Source of the DNA: an uncultured Trueperaceae bacterium
GTDB taxonomy: Bacteria; Deinococcota; Deinococci; Deinococcales; Trueperaceae
Direction of reading: 5' to 3'
DNA: 14,238 nucleotides
NCBI GenBank assembly: GCA_937907415.1
Contig: CALCHY010000264.1
Coordinates: forward strand, 1 to 14,238
Positions 1 to 6,415 of this stretch are shown one piece after another; position 1 is the stretch's first letter; each line of letters opens with the position of its first letter. Both the position numbers and the translations under genes were made by a program. The notes beneath the pieces were generated by a model. The model did no database searches. It was not told the DNA's origin and was given only the letters and a program-made list of their open reading frames with translations.

Positions 1-393
1 TTGGGTTTGGGGGTGGCGGCCGGCCGCGTCCTCGACTTGAGTCCCACGCTGGCGTTCGGCGCGCCGCTGGCTGCCGCTTTGAGCGCCGTTGGCTTGACGG
101 GCCTGGCCGTCGGTCTTGGCGCGTCGCACCCGCGCTTCAGTTACACGAACCCGAACGAGCTGGCGATGACGCCTGGCGCGCTCACCTTCGTTGGGCTTGG
201 CATGGCGTACTCGGTGTTGCTTACGCTGCTGCTTGCGCGGCCAGCATGGGTGGCGCTACGAAACCCGAACGCCCCCTACTGGACTAGTCCAGAGGGGGCG
301 TTGGTCTTGCTCGTGCTAGTGGGCTTGACGCTTCTCACGGCGTTCGTGCCCTTATGGCTTGGCGTCAAACAGTTGGCGCGGGCCGAGCTGTGA
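1..393 (+). CDS. Membrane protein, C-terminal part; probable ABC exporter permease (5' truncated)
   Basis: The reading frame is open from the first base of the window, so the N-terminal part lies outside it; the stop is TGA at 391-393. The 130 visible residues hold about three hydrophobic segments (roughly residues 18-42, 60-79 and 98-121). Between the first two is a stretch with Gly-Ala-x-His-Pro-Arg-Phe followed by Asn-Pro-Asn-Glu. This resembles the loop with a 'PRF...NP' pattern found near the C-terminus of putative ABC-2-like exporter permeases. The family call rests on that resemblance alone. The TTG at base 1 is very unlikely to be the true start. The gene is convergent with the yceI-family gene, with only 18 bp between the two stop codons. 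It could instead be an unrelated polytopic membrane protein. Confidence 0.6.
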   Translation: MGLGVAAGRVLDLSPTLAFGAPLAAALSAVGLTGLAVGLGASHPRFSYTNPNELAMTPGALTFVGLGMAYSVLLTLLLARPAWVALRNPNAPYWTSPEGALVLLVLVGLTLLTAFVPLWLGVKQLARAEL

Positions 394-404
394 CAGTTGG
401 CGCG
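370..404. repeat. 11-bp direct repeat around a stop codon
   Basis: CAGTTGGCGCG occurs at 370-380 and again at 394-404, 24 bp apart. The copies flank the TGA that ends the upstream membrane protein. The second copy fills most of the gap before the end of the convergent yceI-family gene. It could be a small tandem-duplication remnant or chance; no function is claimed. Confidence 0.4.
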
Positions 405-411
405 CGCTTGC

Positions 412-942
412 TCAGGCAGCCACTTCCGCTTGCGCGACAAGCTGGATGTTCATCGTGAAGCGCACGTCTTCGCTGACGAGCAAGGAGCCGGCCTCGAGGA
501 TCTGGTTCCAGGTGAGGCCCCAGTCGGTGCGGTTGATCTTGCCGGAGGCCTCCGCCATCAGGCGCTGGTTGCCCCATGGGTCCTTCACGAAGTCGCTGAC
601 CTCGGCCTGGAAGGTGGCGGGCTTCGTGATGCCCTTGATGGTCAGGCCGCCCTCGAAGACGACCTGGTCCCCGCGCTTGACGATGCTGGTGGACTCGAAC
701 TTGATGACGGGGAACTCGTCCGTGGTGAAGAAGTCGGCCGAGCGCAGGTGTGCGTCGCGGTCCTTGTTGCCGGTGTTGATGCTCGCGGCGTCGATCTCGG
801 CCGAAACGTACGTTGGTTGGCCGTTGTCGTCGACTTCAGCCTGAACGGTGAACTTCTCGAAGCGACCGCGTACGGTGGCGATGCCCATGTGGCGGACTGC
901 GAACTCAACGCTGCTGTGAGACGTGTCTAGACTTAGGCTCAT
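412..942 (-). CDS. YceI-family lipid-binding protein
   Basis: Predicted 176-residue YceI-domain protein. The family folds as a lipocalin-like beta-barrel that binds long amphiphilic molecules such as polyisoprenoids. Family landmarks run in order: Ser-Ser-Val-Glu-Phe-x-Val-Arg-His-Met near the N-terminus, the Val-Arg-Gly-Arg-Phe turn, Asp-x-His-Leu-Arg-Ser-x-Asp-Phe-Phe, Phe-Pro-x-Ile-x-Phe, and Leu-Thr-Ile-x-Gly-x-Thr-Lys-Pro. The start at 942 (MSLSL) was chosen because AAGGAG lies seven bases upstream and the family homology begins there. The frame stays open to an ATG at 1020, but that codon lies inside the probable promoter. There is no signal peptide, so this is a cytoplasmic member, unlike periplasmic E. 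coli YceI. It is divergent from a HxlR-type regulator, which may control it. The true ligand is unknown. Confidence 0.93.
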   Translation of the reverse strand: MSLSLDTSHSSVEFAVRHMGIATVRGRFEKFTVQAEVDDNGQPTYVSAEIDAASINTGNKDRDAHLRSADFFTTDEFPVIKFESTSIVKRGDQVVFEGGLTIKGITKPATFQAEVSDFVKDPWGNQRLMAEASGKINRTDWGLTWNQILEAGSLLVSEDVRFTMNIQLVAQAEVAA

Positions 943-1015
943 CTTGGAACTCCTTGGCTGTGGTTTGGGTGTGGCAACGTGGTCGTTCTCTTGGAACGCC
1001 CTTGCCTTGACAAAG

Positions 1016-1045
1016 AACATAACATCGAGTGCTCTAGAATGTCAA
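1016..1045 (-). promoter_or_regulatory. Candidate sigma-70-type promoter of the yceI-family gene
   Basis: Reading the minus strand, a perfect TTGACA -35 (1045 to 1040) is followed after 18 bases by TATGTT (1021 to 1016), a 4/6 match to TATAAT. Transcription would begin near 1009, giving a leader of about 65 bases that contains the AAGGAG ribosome binding site. The -35 hexamer overlaps the second box of the 17-bp repeat array, so a protein bound there would block the promoter. Confidence 0.6.
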
Positions 1046-1084
1046 GTGCTTTAGGTCTCTGAGTGCTCAGTGTGCTAGAGTGCC
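1028..1084. promoter_or_regulatory. Four AGTGC(T/C) direct repeats at exact 17-bp spacing; probable HxlR operator
   Basis: AGTGCT is found at 1028-1033, 1045-1050 and 1062-1067, and AGTGCC at 1079-1084. Each start is 17 bp after the last. Flanking bases are partly shared, for example (G/A)AGTGCTYTA in the first two copies. The array lies between two divergent genes, overlaps the -35 of the yceI-family promoter and the -10 of the hxlR-like promoter, and sits next to a DNA-binding protein gene. Members of the HxlR family are known to bind repeated operators in such gaps. The binding protein here is inferred, not shown. Confidence 0.6.
1073..1081 (+). promoter_or_regulatory. Extended -10 of the HxlR-type gene, leaderless arrangement
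   Basis: TGC followed by TAGAGT (1076-1081) gives an extended -10 of the form TGnTAnnnT. Exactly six bases separate it from the ATG at 1088, so transcription would start at or next to the start codon. There is no purine-rich ribosome binding site in front of the gene, and no good -35. The fourth operator box overlaps this element, which suggests autorepression. Confidence 0.55.
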
Positions 1085-1087
1085 GCT

Positions 1088-1450
1088 ATGAACGCCAAGG
1101 TCGAAGCGAACCACACCTACTGCCCTGTCTACGACTCGATCGAGTTGCTTCAGGCGAAGTGGGTGCTTCACATCGTTCGCGCGCTCCTCAAGGCGCCGCA
1201 CGGCTTCAACGAGCTTGGCCGCGCCGTTGGCGGCGCGAATACCACTACCCTCGCCCAAAGGCTGGAGCAACTCGAGCACCTTGGCCTGGTAACCAAGACG
1301 GTCGAGTCGACCATGCCACCCAAGACCCGCTATGAGCTTTCAGAGGCTGGCCGCGAGCTTCACGGTGTCATCGCCGCGATAGACACCTGGGCTCAGCGCT
1401 TCATGCCAGCCTGCCAGGCGCACGGCGCAGAGGTCGAGCGAGCGTCCTAA
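1088..1450 (+). CDS. HxlR-family winged-helix transcriptional regulator
   Basis: A 120-residue protein covering the whole HxlR domain. It opens with Tyr-Cys-Pro-Val-Tyr (Cys12), then the conserved Ala-Lys-Trp (23-25) and Ile-Val-Arg-Ala-Leu-Leu. The recognition-helix region (Asn-Thr-Thr-Thr-Leu-Ala-Gln-Arg-Leu-Glu-Gln-Leu-Glu, from 51) and the wing (Met-Pro-Pro-Lys-Thr-Arg-Tyr-Glu-Leu) follow. Family proteins bind DNA as dimers, and several respond to electrophiles or oxidants through the N-terminal cysteine at this place. Cys12 is therefore a candidate sensor, with Cys109 as the only other cysteine. The gene lacks a ribosome binding site and looks leaderless. It is divergent from the yceI-family gene and is likely to regulate it and itself. 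The effector is not known. Confidence 0.92.
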   Translation: MNAKVEANHTYCPVYDSIELLQAKWVLHIVRALLKAPHGFNELGRAVGGANTTTLAQRLEQLEHLGLVTKTVESTMPPKTRYELSEAGRELHGVIAAIDTWAQRFMPACQAHGAEVERAS

Positions 1451-1742
1451 CGGCGCACTGTGCTATACCAGTGAGCGTCCGCGCCGACTCCCGGCTTACT
1501 GATTAGGCCACATCGAGTCGCGCCCGTCTCAACGTTTCGGTGCACTCTGCGTCTGAAGCCGCTGTTAATGACGCGCCGAACGCTTCCCGGCGACTGCCGT
1601 CCACGAGTCACCTGACTCCTATTGCGGACGTGCCTGAAGTCTCCAGTTAACGAAGCAACCAACGTCGAGCGGGTCCGGGATCGGCACCCCTAGACGCACG
1701 TTCTCGCGTGTACCGTCCTTGTCAGTTCTGAAAGGATCACTC
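1451..1742. other. Intergenic region before the betaine-type transporter operon
   Basis: About 290 bp without a credible gene; the short frames that cross it have no family features. I expect the promoter of the proXWV-like operon here, but found no convincing -35/-10 pair. The best weak candidate for a -10 is TACCGT at 1711-1716, without a good -35. AAAGGA at 1731-1736 is the ribosome binding site of the next gene. No strong terminator hairpin follows the HxlR-type gene. Confidence 0.5.
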
Positions 1743-2819
1743 ATGCCACACGACGCCAAGTCGTTCACGCGCCCGCTCGTCGCGGGCCTCCTCGCCCTAA
1801 CGCTGTTCATCGGAAGCTTCGCCAGCGCCCAGGAAGCTACCTGCGGCGGTTACGACAAGCCCATAGTCTTCGCCGAACTCGACTGGGACAGCGCTCAGGT
1901 CCTGAACAACATCGCTCGCTTCGTTCTCGAGGAGGGTTTCGGCTGCGCAACGGATTCGATCCCAGGGTCTACCGTCCCCATGTACCGCGGCGCCGTTCGC
2001 GGCGACATCGACGTCGTGATGGAAGTCTGGCTTGACAACGTTCCCGACTTCTGGGCGCCGGCCGTTGCCGCTGGTGACGTTCTCGAGCTGGATGCGGTGT
2101 TCGATGACGCCATCCAGGGCTTCTACGTCCCGCGCTACATGGTGGAGGGTGACGCCGACCGCGGCATAGCAGCCACGGCTCCAGACCTAAGGAGCGTTGC
2201 CGACCTACCCAAGTACGCGAGCCTTTTCCGCGACCCGGAACAGCCAAACAAGGGCCGCTTCTATAACTGCATCATCGGTTGGCGCTGCGAGGAGCTGAAC
2301 AACGTCAAGCTCGCCGCTTACGGGCTCACAGACGACTTCACGAACTTCCTCCCGGGAACGGCCATCGCCCTGGCGGCCTCGATGGAGAGCGCCTACCTAC
2401 GCGGCGACGCTTGGCTCGGCTACTACTGGAGCCCTACCTGGGTTCTCGGCAAGCTGGACATGATCCGCCTCGAAGAACCCCCCTATACGGACGCGTGCTG
2501 GGCCGAGATCGAAGCTAACGTCGAGACCCCGCAGGCCGCCACCGAGGCCTGCAGCTACCCGGCTTCCACCGCCGTGATCGCCCTCGGGAAGAACTTCAAG
2601 GACCAAGCCCCAGCCGCGCTGGTCGCCTTCCTCGACGCCATCGACACGCCGTCCGCCATGATCAACAAGATCCTCGCTCACATGCAGGAAACGGACGCCA
2701 CCCCCAACGAAGCCGCCCTGCACTTCCTCCAAACCGCACCAGACGAGTGGACTGGCTGGCTCGAAACCGCTGGGCTGGACCCGGCCGTTGCAGAGCGCGT
2801 GAAGACCGCGCTGAAGTAG
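1743..2819 (+). CDS. proX: Glycine betaine/proline-type ABC transporter substrate-binding protein
   Basis: A 358-residue exported binding protein of the OpuAC/ProX family, which catches quaternary amines such as glycine betaine, proline betaine or choline for the membrane complex. The signal peptide has a short charged start, a hydrophobic core (residues 11-27) and a likely cut after Ala-Ser-Ala (29). Family marks include Phe-Ala-Glu-Leu-Asp-Trp near 43-48, Gly-Asp-Ile-Asp-Val-Val-Met-Glu-Val-Trp (87-96), Gly-Arg-Phe-x5-Ile-Gly-Trp (171-180) and Tyr-Tyr-Trp-Ser-Pro-Thr-Trp (227-233). Tryptophans at 48, 96, 180 and 229 are candidates for the aromatic cage. Six cysteines (34, 68, 176, 182, 252, 270) could form up to three disulfides after export. 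The start at 1743 has AAAGGA six bases upstream; a TTG at 1719 in the same frame would spoil the signal peptide. The exact substrate cannot be read from sequence. Confidence 0.9.
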   Translation: MPHDAKSFTRPLVAGLLALTLFIGSFASAQEATCGGYDKPIVFAELDWDSAQVLNNIARFVLEEGFGCATDSIPGSTVPMYRGAVRGDIDVVMEVWLDNVPDFWAPAVAAGDVLELDAVFDDAIQGFYVPRYMVEGDADRGIAATAPDLRSVADLPKYASLFRDPEQPNKGRFYNCIIGWRCEELNNVKLAAYGLTDDFTNFLPGTAIALAASMESAYLRGDAWLGYYWSPTWVLGKLDMIRLEEPPYTDACWAEIEANVETPQAATEACSYPASTAVIALGKNFKDQAPAALVAFLDAIDTPSAMINKILAHMQETDATPNEAALHFLQTAPDEWTGWLETAGLDPAVAERVKTALK

Positions 2820-2829
2820 GCCCTGAGCG

Positions 2830-3711
2830 ATGGGAAACCTACTAACAGGCAGCTTTCCGGCAGGCTGGCGCGTCCCACTGAGGGAGTGGACGAACTCCTT
2901 CGTCAACTGGCTCGTCGCGAATTACGGCGACTTCTTCCGCGGCATCACGGACAGCCTCCTCTTCGTGCTCGTGCAAGTCGAACGTTTCCTCAACTGGCTA
3001 CCGTGGTGGTCGGTAGTGATTCTCGTCGGCCTGCTCGTGTGGCACGCGAGCGGCAAGCGCGTCGCGCCGGCGGCCCTGCTAGCTGGACTTCTGGTGCTCG
3101 TCGGCGCGTTCGGCCTGTGGCCGCAGCTCGTGACCACGCTCGCCATCATGGTGGTCGCTACCTCGGCGACCGTGCTGATCGGCATTCCCATCGGCATAGC
3201 GTTGGCGCGCAGCGACCGGCTCAAACGCTGGGTCCAGCCCGTGCTAGACGCCATGCAGACCATGCCAAGCTTCGTTTACCTCGTGCCGGTGGTCATGTTC
3301 TTCGGCCTCGGCAACGTGGCCGCGATCTTCGCCACCTTCATCTATGCCGCACCGCCCGTCATACGCTTGACTGACCTCGGCCTGCGCCTCGTCGACGAAG
3401 AAGTCGTCGAGGCCGCAGACTCCTTCGGGGCGTCCGAGCGGCAACTCCTGTGGTGGGTGCGCGTGCCGCTCGCGGTTCCCACCATCATGGCCGGCATAAA
3501 CCAGACGATCATGATGGCGCTAGCCATGGTCGTGGTGGCTTCGATGATCGGCGCCCGCGGGCTCGGTCAAGAGGTCCTGCGCAGCCTGCAGCGAGGCGAC
3601 GTCGGCCTCGGGTTGGAGGCAGGCCTCGCGATCGTCATCCTCGCGATCATCATGGACCGCGTGACGGCCGGCTACGGCAAGCGCATGGAAACGGGCGAGA
3701 GAGCGGGCTGA
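2830..3711 (+). CDS. proW: Glycine betaine/proline-type ABC transporter permease
   Basis: A 293-residue polytopic membrane protein of the ProW/OpuAB family. The N-terminal part has the family stretch Phe-Pro-x-Gly-Trp followed by Trp-x4-Val-Asn-Trp-Leu and a 'Phe-Phe-Arg-Gly-Ile' helix. The core has about six hydrophobic helices. The cytoplasmic EAA loop, which docks on the ATPase, starts at Glu-Ala-Ala-Asp-Ser-Phe-Gly-Ala-Ser and ends at Pro-Leu-Ala-Val-Pro-Thr-Ile-Met-Ala-Gly-Ile-Asn-Gln-Thr. It begins 10 bp after the binding-protein stop and ends one base before the ATPase start, so the three genes are surely co-transcribed. The ribosome binding site is weak (GTAGG around 2816-2820), which suggests translational coupling. 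Confidence 0.92.
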   Translation: MGNLLTGSFPAGWRVPLREWTNSFVNWLVANYGDFFRGITDSLLFVLVQVERFLNWLPWWSVVILVGLLVWHASGKRVAPAALLAGLLVLVGAFGLWPQLVTTLAIMVVATSATVLIGIPIGIALARSDRLKRWVQPVLDAMQTMPSFVYLVPVVMFFGLGNVAAIFATFIYAAPPVIRLTDLGLRLVDEEVVEAADSFGASERQLLWWVRVPLAVPTIMAGINQTIMMALAMVVVASMIGARGLGQEVLRSLQRGDVGLGLEAGLAIVILAIIMDRVTAGYGKRMETGERAG

Positions 3712-3712
3712 C

Positions 3713-4966
3713 ATGGCGTTCATAGAGATCCGCAACCTCAGCAAGGTCTTCGGCCCGCAAGCCGCGAGCATCCTGCCTCAACTCAGCGAAGAGCGCAGCA
3801 AGGAGGAAGTCCTCCAGCAGACCGGCCACACCGTCGGGCTGTACGACATCTCCCTAGACATCGAACGCGGCGAGACCTTCGTCGTCATGGGGCTGTCAGG
3901 CAGCGGCAAGTCGACGCTCGTACGCTGCCTCAACCGCTTGATAGAGCCAACGGCAGGCAGCATCTCCGTCGGCGACGTCGACGTGCTCGCGCTCGACGCT
4001 CACGGGCTGCGTGACGCCAGGCGGCGGCGTTTCGGGATGGTCTTCCAGCGCTTCGGACTGCTGCCCCACCGCACGGTGCTCGAGAACGTCGCCTTCGGAC
4101 TGCGCGTCCGGAACGTGGGCAAGGAGGAACGCCTCGAGCGGGCCGGGCATTGGATCGAAGTCGTTGGTCTCTCCGGTTATGAGCACTCCAGGCCACAGGC
4201 GCTATCTGGCGGCATGCAGCAGCGTGTCGGACTCGCCCGCGCCCTGGCCACCGACCCGGACGTGCTCCTCATGGACGAAGCGTTCAGCGCACTCGACCCG
4301 CTGATTCGCCGCGAGATGCAAGACGAGCTCATGCGCATCCAGCGGGACCTCAGGAAGACCATCGTCTTCATCACTCACGACCTTGACGAGGCCCTGCGCC
4401 TCGGTGACCGCGTTGCGATCCTCAATCATGGCCGCCTCGTGCAGGTGAGCACTCCGGCCGGGATAGTCCTGAGCCCGGCAACGGACTACGTCCGCGCGTT
4501 CGTCGAGCACGTGAACCGCGCGCGCGTGCTGCGCGTCAGGCACATCATGGAGGACGCGGTAACCGTCACTTTGGCGCAGCGCGGATCCGACGTAACCAAC
4601 CGGCTGCTCGCCAGCAACGGCCTCGCCGCTTTCGTACAGGACGCCCGCGGCCGCTACCAAGGCACCGTCTCGTTCCACGATGCCGGGCAGAACCCGGAGC
4701 GCCCGGTAGCTGAACTGTTGCGCGAGGAAGCGCTGACGCTGGCCGCGGACATGCTCCTCGAGGACGCCATGGAGCCGCTAGGCGACAGCCAGTTGCCTGC
4801 CGCCGTCGTCGGTGACGATGGTCGGCTGCTCGGAATGCTCAGGCCCCGTGCGGTGCTGCTGGCGATGGGGGCTAATCGCGTGGCTGACAGCTTCACCTCC
4901 AAGCTGGGTACTGCGGGGCAAGGAGCTGCGCAGCCCTCGCGAACTGAAGCGGCCCGATCGGGTTGA
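3713..4966 (+). CDS. proV: Glycine betaine/proline-type ABC transporter ATP-binding protein with CBS-like tail
   Basis: A 417-residue ATPase that powers the importer. It shows Walker A Gly-Leu-Ser-Gly-Ser-Gly-Lys-Ser (60-67), the Q-loop near Phe-Gln-Arg-Phe-Gly-Leu-Leu-Pro-His (111-119), signature Leu-Ser-Gly-Gly-Met-Gln-Gln-Arg (164-171), Walker B ending Asp-Glu (188-189) and the H-loop His (222). The long N-terminal insertion (about residues 14-42), rich in Glu and Lys, is typical of ProV/OpuAA. The segment from about 275 to 395 (Val-Arg-His-Ile-Met-Glu-Asp and a second unit near 345-390) resembles a tandem CBS module, which in relatives senses ionic strength or nucleotides. The CBS match is loose and may be degenerate. 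It is the last gene of the operon. An inverted repeat overlaps its stop. Confidence 0.93.
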   Translation: MAFIEIRNLSKVFGPQAASILPQLSEERSKEEVLQQTGHTVGLYDISLDIERGETFVVMGLSGSGKSTLVRCLNRLIEPTAGSISVGDVDVLALDAHGLRDARRRRFGMVFQRFGLLPHRTVLENVAFGLRVRNVGKEERLERAGHWIEVVGLSGYEHSRPQALSGGMQQRVGLARALATDPDVLLMDEAFSALDPLIRREMQDELMRIQRDLRKTIVFITHDLDEALRLGDRVAILNHGRLVQVSTPAGIVLSPATDYVRAFVEHVNRARVLRVRHIMEDAVTVTLAQRGSDVTNRLLASNGLAAFVQDARGRYQGTVSFHDAGQNPERPVAELLREEALTLAADMLLEDAMEPLGDSQLPAAVVGDDGRLLGMLRPRAVLLAMGANRVADSFTSKLGTAGQGAAQPSRTEAARSG

Positions 4967-4999
4967 CTGTTGCCCGGGCGCCGGCCTGAACCCGATCGG
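4954..4999. terminator. 11-bp perfect inverted repeat at the end of proV; possible terminator
   Basis: CCGATCGGGTT (4954-4964) and AACCCGATCGG (4989-4999) are perfect reverse complements around a 24-base GC-rich loop. The left arm reaches into the proV stop codon. There is no T-tract, so it is not a classic intrinsic terminator. It may slow polymerase, protect the 3' end of the mRNA, or bind a protein, since each arm holds the palindrome CCGATCGG. Confidence 0.4.
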
Positions 5000-5026
5000 C
5001 TCCCGACGACCTCGGCAAGGCCAAGC

Positions 5027-5055
5027 TTGTAGTAACAGCCGGCGGGTTCTACCAT
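5027..5055 (+). promoter_or_regulatory. Candidate promoter of the oxidoreductase gene
   Basis: TTGTAG (5027-5032) and TACCAT (5050-5055) are separated by 17 bases. The -35 match is only 3/6 and the -10 match 4/6. It would give a leader of roughly 90 bases ending in the AAGGAG ribosome binding site at 5136-5141. Confidence 0.35.
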
Positions 5056-5149
5056 GAGCCCACCTAAGTCGCCTCGTCCTTGCGGAGAAGCGTAACCAGC
5101 CTCGAGCGCACCGCCACCAACTTGCGTTGAATGAGAAGGAGCAGCGAGC

Positions 5150-6313
5150 GTGAGCACCCTCAACGTCGCCATCATCGGCCACAACTTCATGGGCAAGGCC
5201 CATTCAAACGCGTGGCGCAACGCCGGCCGGTTCTTCGACCTGCCGACTACCCCCGTCATGAAACTCGCCTGCGGGCGAGATCAGGAGTCTCTGAAGCACT
5301 TCGCTTCCGGCTGGGGTTGGGAGGAGACGACCTCTGACTGGCGCGCCGCGGTCGCACGCCCTGACATCGACGTCGTAGACATCTGCACCCCACCGGACCT
5401 CCACGCCGAGATCGCCATCCGCGCGGCGGAGAACGGCAAGCACATCTTCTGCGAGAAGCCCCTCGCGCTGGACAGCACTCAAGCGCGGGCGATGCTCGAG
5501 GCCGCCAAGGCCGCGGGCGTTACACACTATCTGAACCACAACTACCGGCGCGTGCCAGCCGTGGCGCTCGCCAAGCAGCTGATCGACGAGGGCTTCGTAG
5601 GGACCATCTATCATTGGCGCAGCGCCTACCTTCAGGACTGGATAGTGGACCCCTCGTTCCCCCTAACCTGGCACTTACGCAAAGAACGCGCTGGCTCGGG
5701 GCCTCACCACGACCTGAACAGCCACCTGATCGACTTGGCGCGCTACCTGGTTGGCGAAGTGAGGACCGTTAGCGCCACCAGCACCACTTTCGTCAAGGAG
5801 CGGCCCCTGCCCGGCGCTGGCGCGGCCACCTTCTCTGCGGGTTCAGGTGGTAGAGGCGAGCTTGGCGAAGTCACGGTAGACGACGCTACCTTCTTGGTCG
5901 CAACGTTCGACAACGGCGCGCTTGGCTCGTTCGACGTCTCGCGCTTCGCACCAGGGCGTAAGAACCACAACACCTTCGAGATCTACGGCTCTGACGGCAG
6001 CATCGTCTTCGACTTGGAGCGCATGAACGAGCTGCAGGTCTTCTCGCGCCACGACCCTAGTCACGCCCAGGGCTTCCGAACGATCATCGTTACCGAACCC
6101 AACCACCCGTACATGAACGCGTGGTGGCCGCCGGGGCACCTCATCGGTTACGAGCACTCGTTCCATCACGCCGTTGCTGACTTCGTCAACGCGGTGGTTC
6201 GCCGTGAGCGCATCCGACCTGACTTCGAGGACGGCCTGCGCGAGACGCAGGTGCTCGACGCGGCCCTCACCTCTGCGGCAAGCGGCAACCGCGTCACCAT
6301 CAGCTACGACTGA
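5150..6313 (+). CDS. Gfo/Idh/MocA-family NAD(P)-dependent oxidoreductase
   Basis: A 387-residue sugar or inositol dehydrogenase-like enzyme, predicted soluble and cytoplasmic. The N-terminal Rossmann fold carries Gly-His-Asn-Phe-Met-Gly (10-15) for the dinucleotide, and Cys-Thr-Pro-Pro-Asp-Leu-His (79-85). Glu-Lys-Pro-Leu-Ala (102-106) contains the family's conserved lysine. The C-terminal substrate domain has Asn-Tyr-Arg-Arg-Val-Pro (131-136) and Gly-Pro-His-His-Asp-Leu-Asn-Ser-His-Leu-Ile-Asp (184-195), with Asp188 and His192 at the usual catalytic places. The GTG start is set by AAGGAG eight bases upstream. It has its own leader and lies 183 bp after the betaine-type operon; nothing shows that the two act together. 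Substrate is unknown: the family covers many polyols, sugars and their acids. Confidence 0.9.
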   Translation: MSTLNVAIIGHNFMGKAHSNAWRNAGRFFDLPTTPVMKLACGRDQESLKHFASGWGWEETTSDWRAAVARPDIDVVDICTPPDLHAEIAIRAAENGKHIFCEKPLALDSTQARAMLEAAKAAGVTHYLNHNYRRVPAVALAKQLIDEGFVGTIYHWRSAYLQDWIVDPSFPLTWHLRKERAGSGPHHDLNSHLIDLARYLVGEVRTVSATSTTFVKERPLPGAGAATFSAGSGGRGELGEVTVDDATFLVATFDNGALGSFDVSRFAPGRKNHNTFEIYGSDGSIVFDLERMNELQVFSRHDPSHAQGFRTIIVTEPNHPYMNAWWPPGHLIGYEHSFHHAVADFVNAVVRRERIRPDFEDGLRETQVLDAALTSAASGNRVTISYD

Positions 6314-6382
6314 GGACGGCATGCGCGATGCACGAGGTAGGGCGCAGCGTCACGCACCCAACGAGCCGACAGCGCGCTAGAA

Positions 6383-6397
6383 GGCCCTTTTTGGGCC
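6383..6397. terminator. Short GC hairpin between convergent genes
   Basis: GGCCC (6383-6387) and GGGCC (6393-6397) can pair around a loop of five T. It lies between the oxidoreductase stop and the stop of the convergent serine hydrolase, where a two-way terminator is expected. The stem is short and no run of T follows on either strand, so the call is tentative. Confidence 0.3.
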
Positions 6398-6415
6398 CGC
6401 GGAGGCGACGAACCC

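Noticed and set aside
943..1020. N-terminal extension of the yceI-family protein from an ATG at 1020
   Set aside because: That ATG overlaps the TATGTT -10, the added residues are not signal-like, and AAGGAG sits ideally for 942.
1456..1475. Small CACTG/CAGTG hairpin with a TATACC -10-like word after the HxlR-type gene
   Set aside because: The stem is only five bases, there is no T-run and no -35 at a proper distance.
2397..2906. Minus-strand open frame of 169 codons across the proX/proW junction
   Set aside because: It overlaps two well-supported genes and has low-complexity content typical of a shadow frame.
4654..5259. Minus-strand frame of 201 codons covering the proV-oxidoreductase gap
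   Set aside because: It overlaps both genes, has no recognisable domain, and its composition fits a shadow frame; the gap itself holds a hairpin and a candidate promoter.
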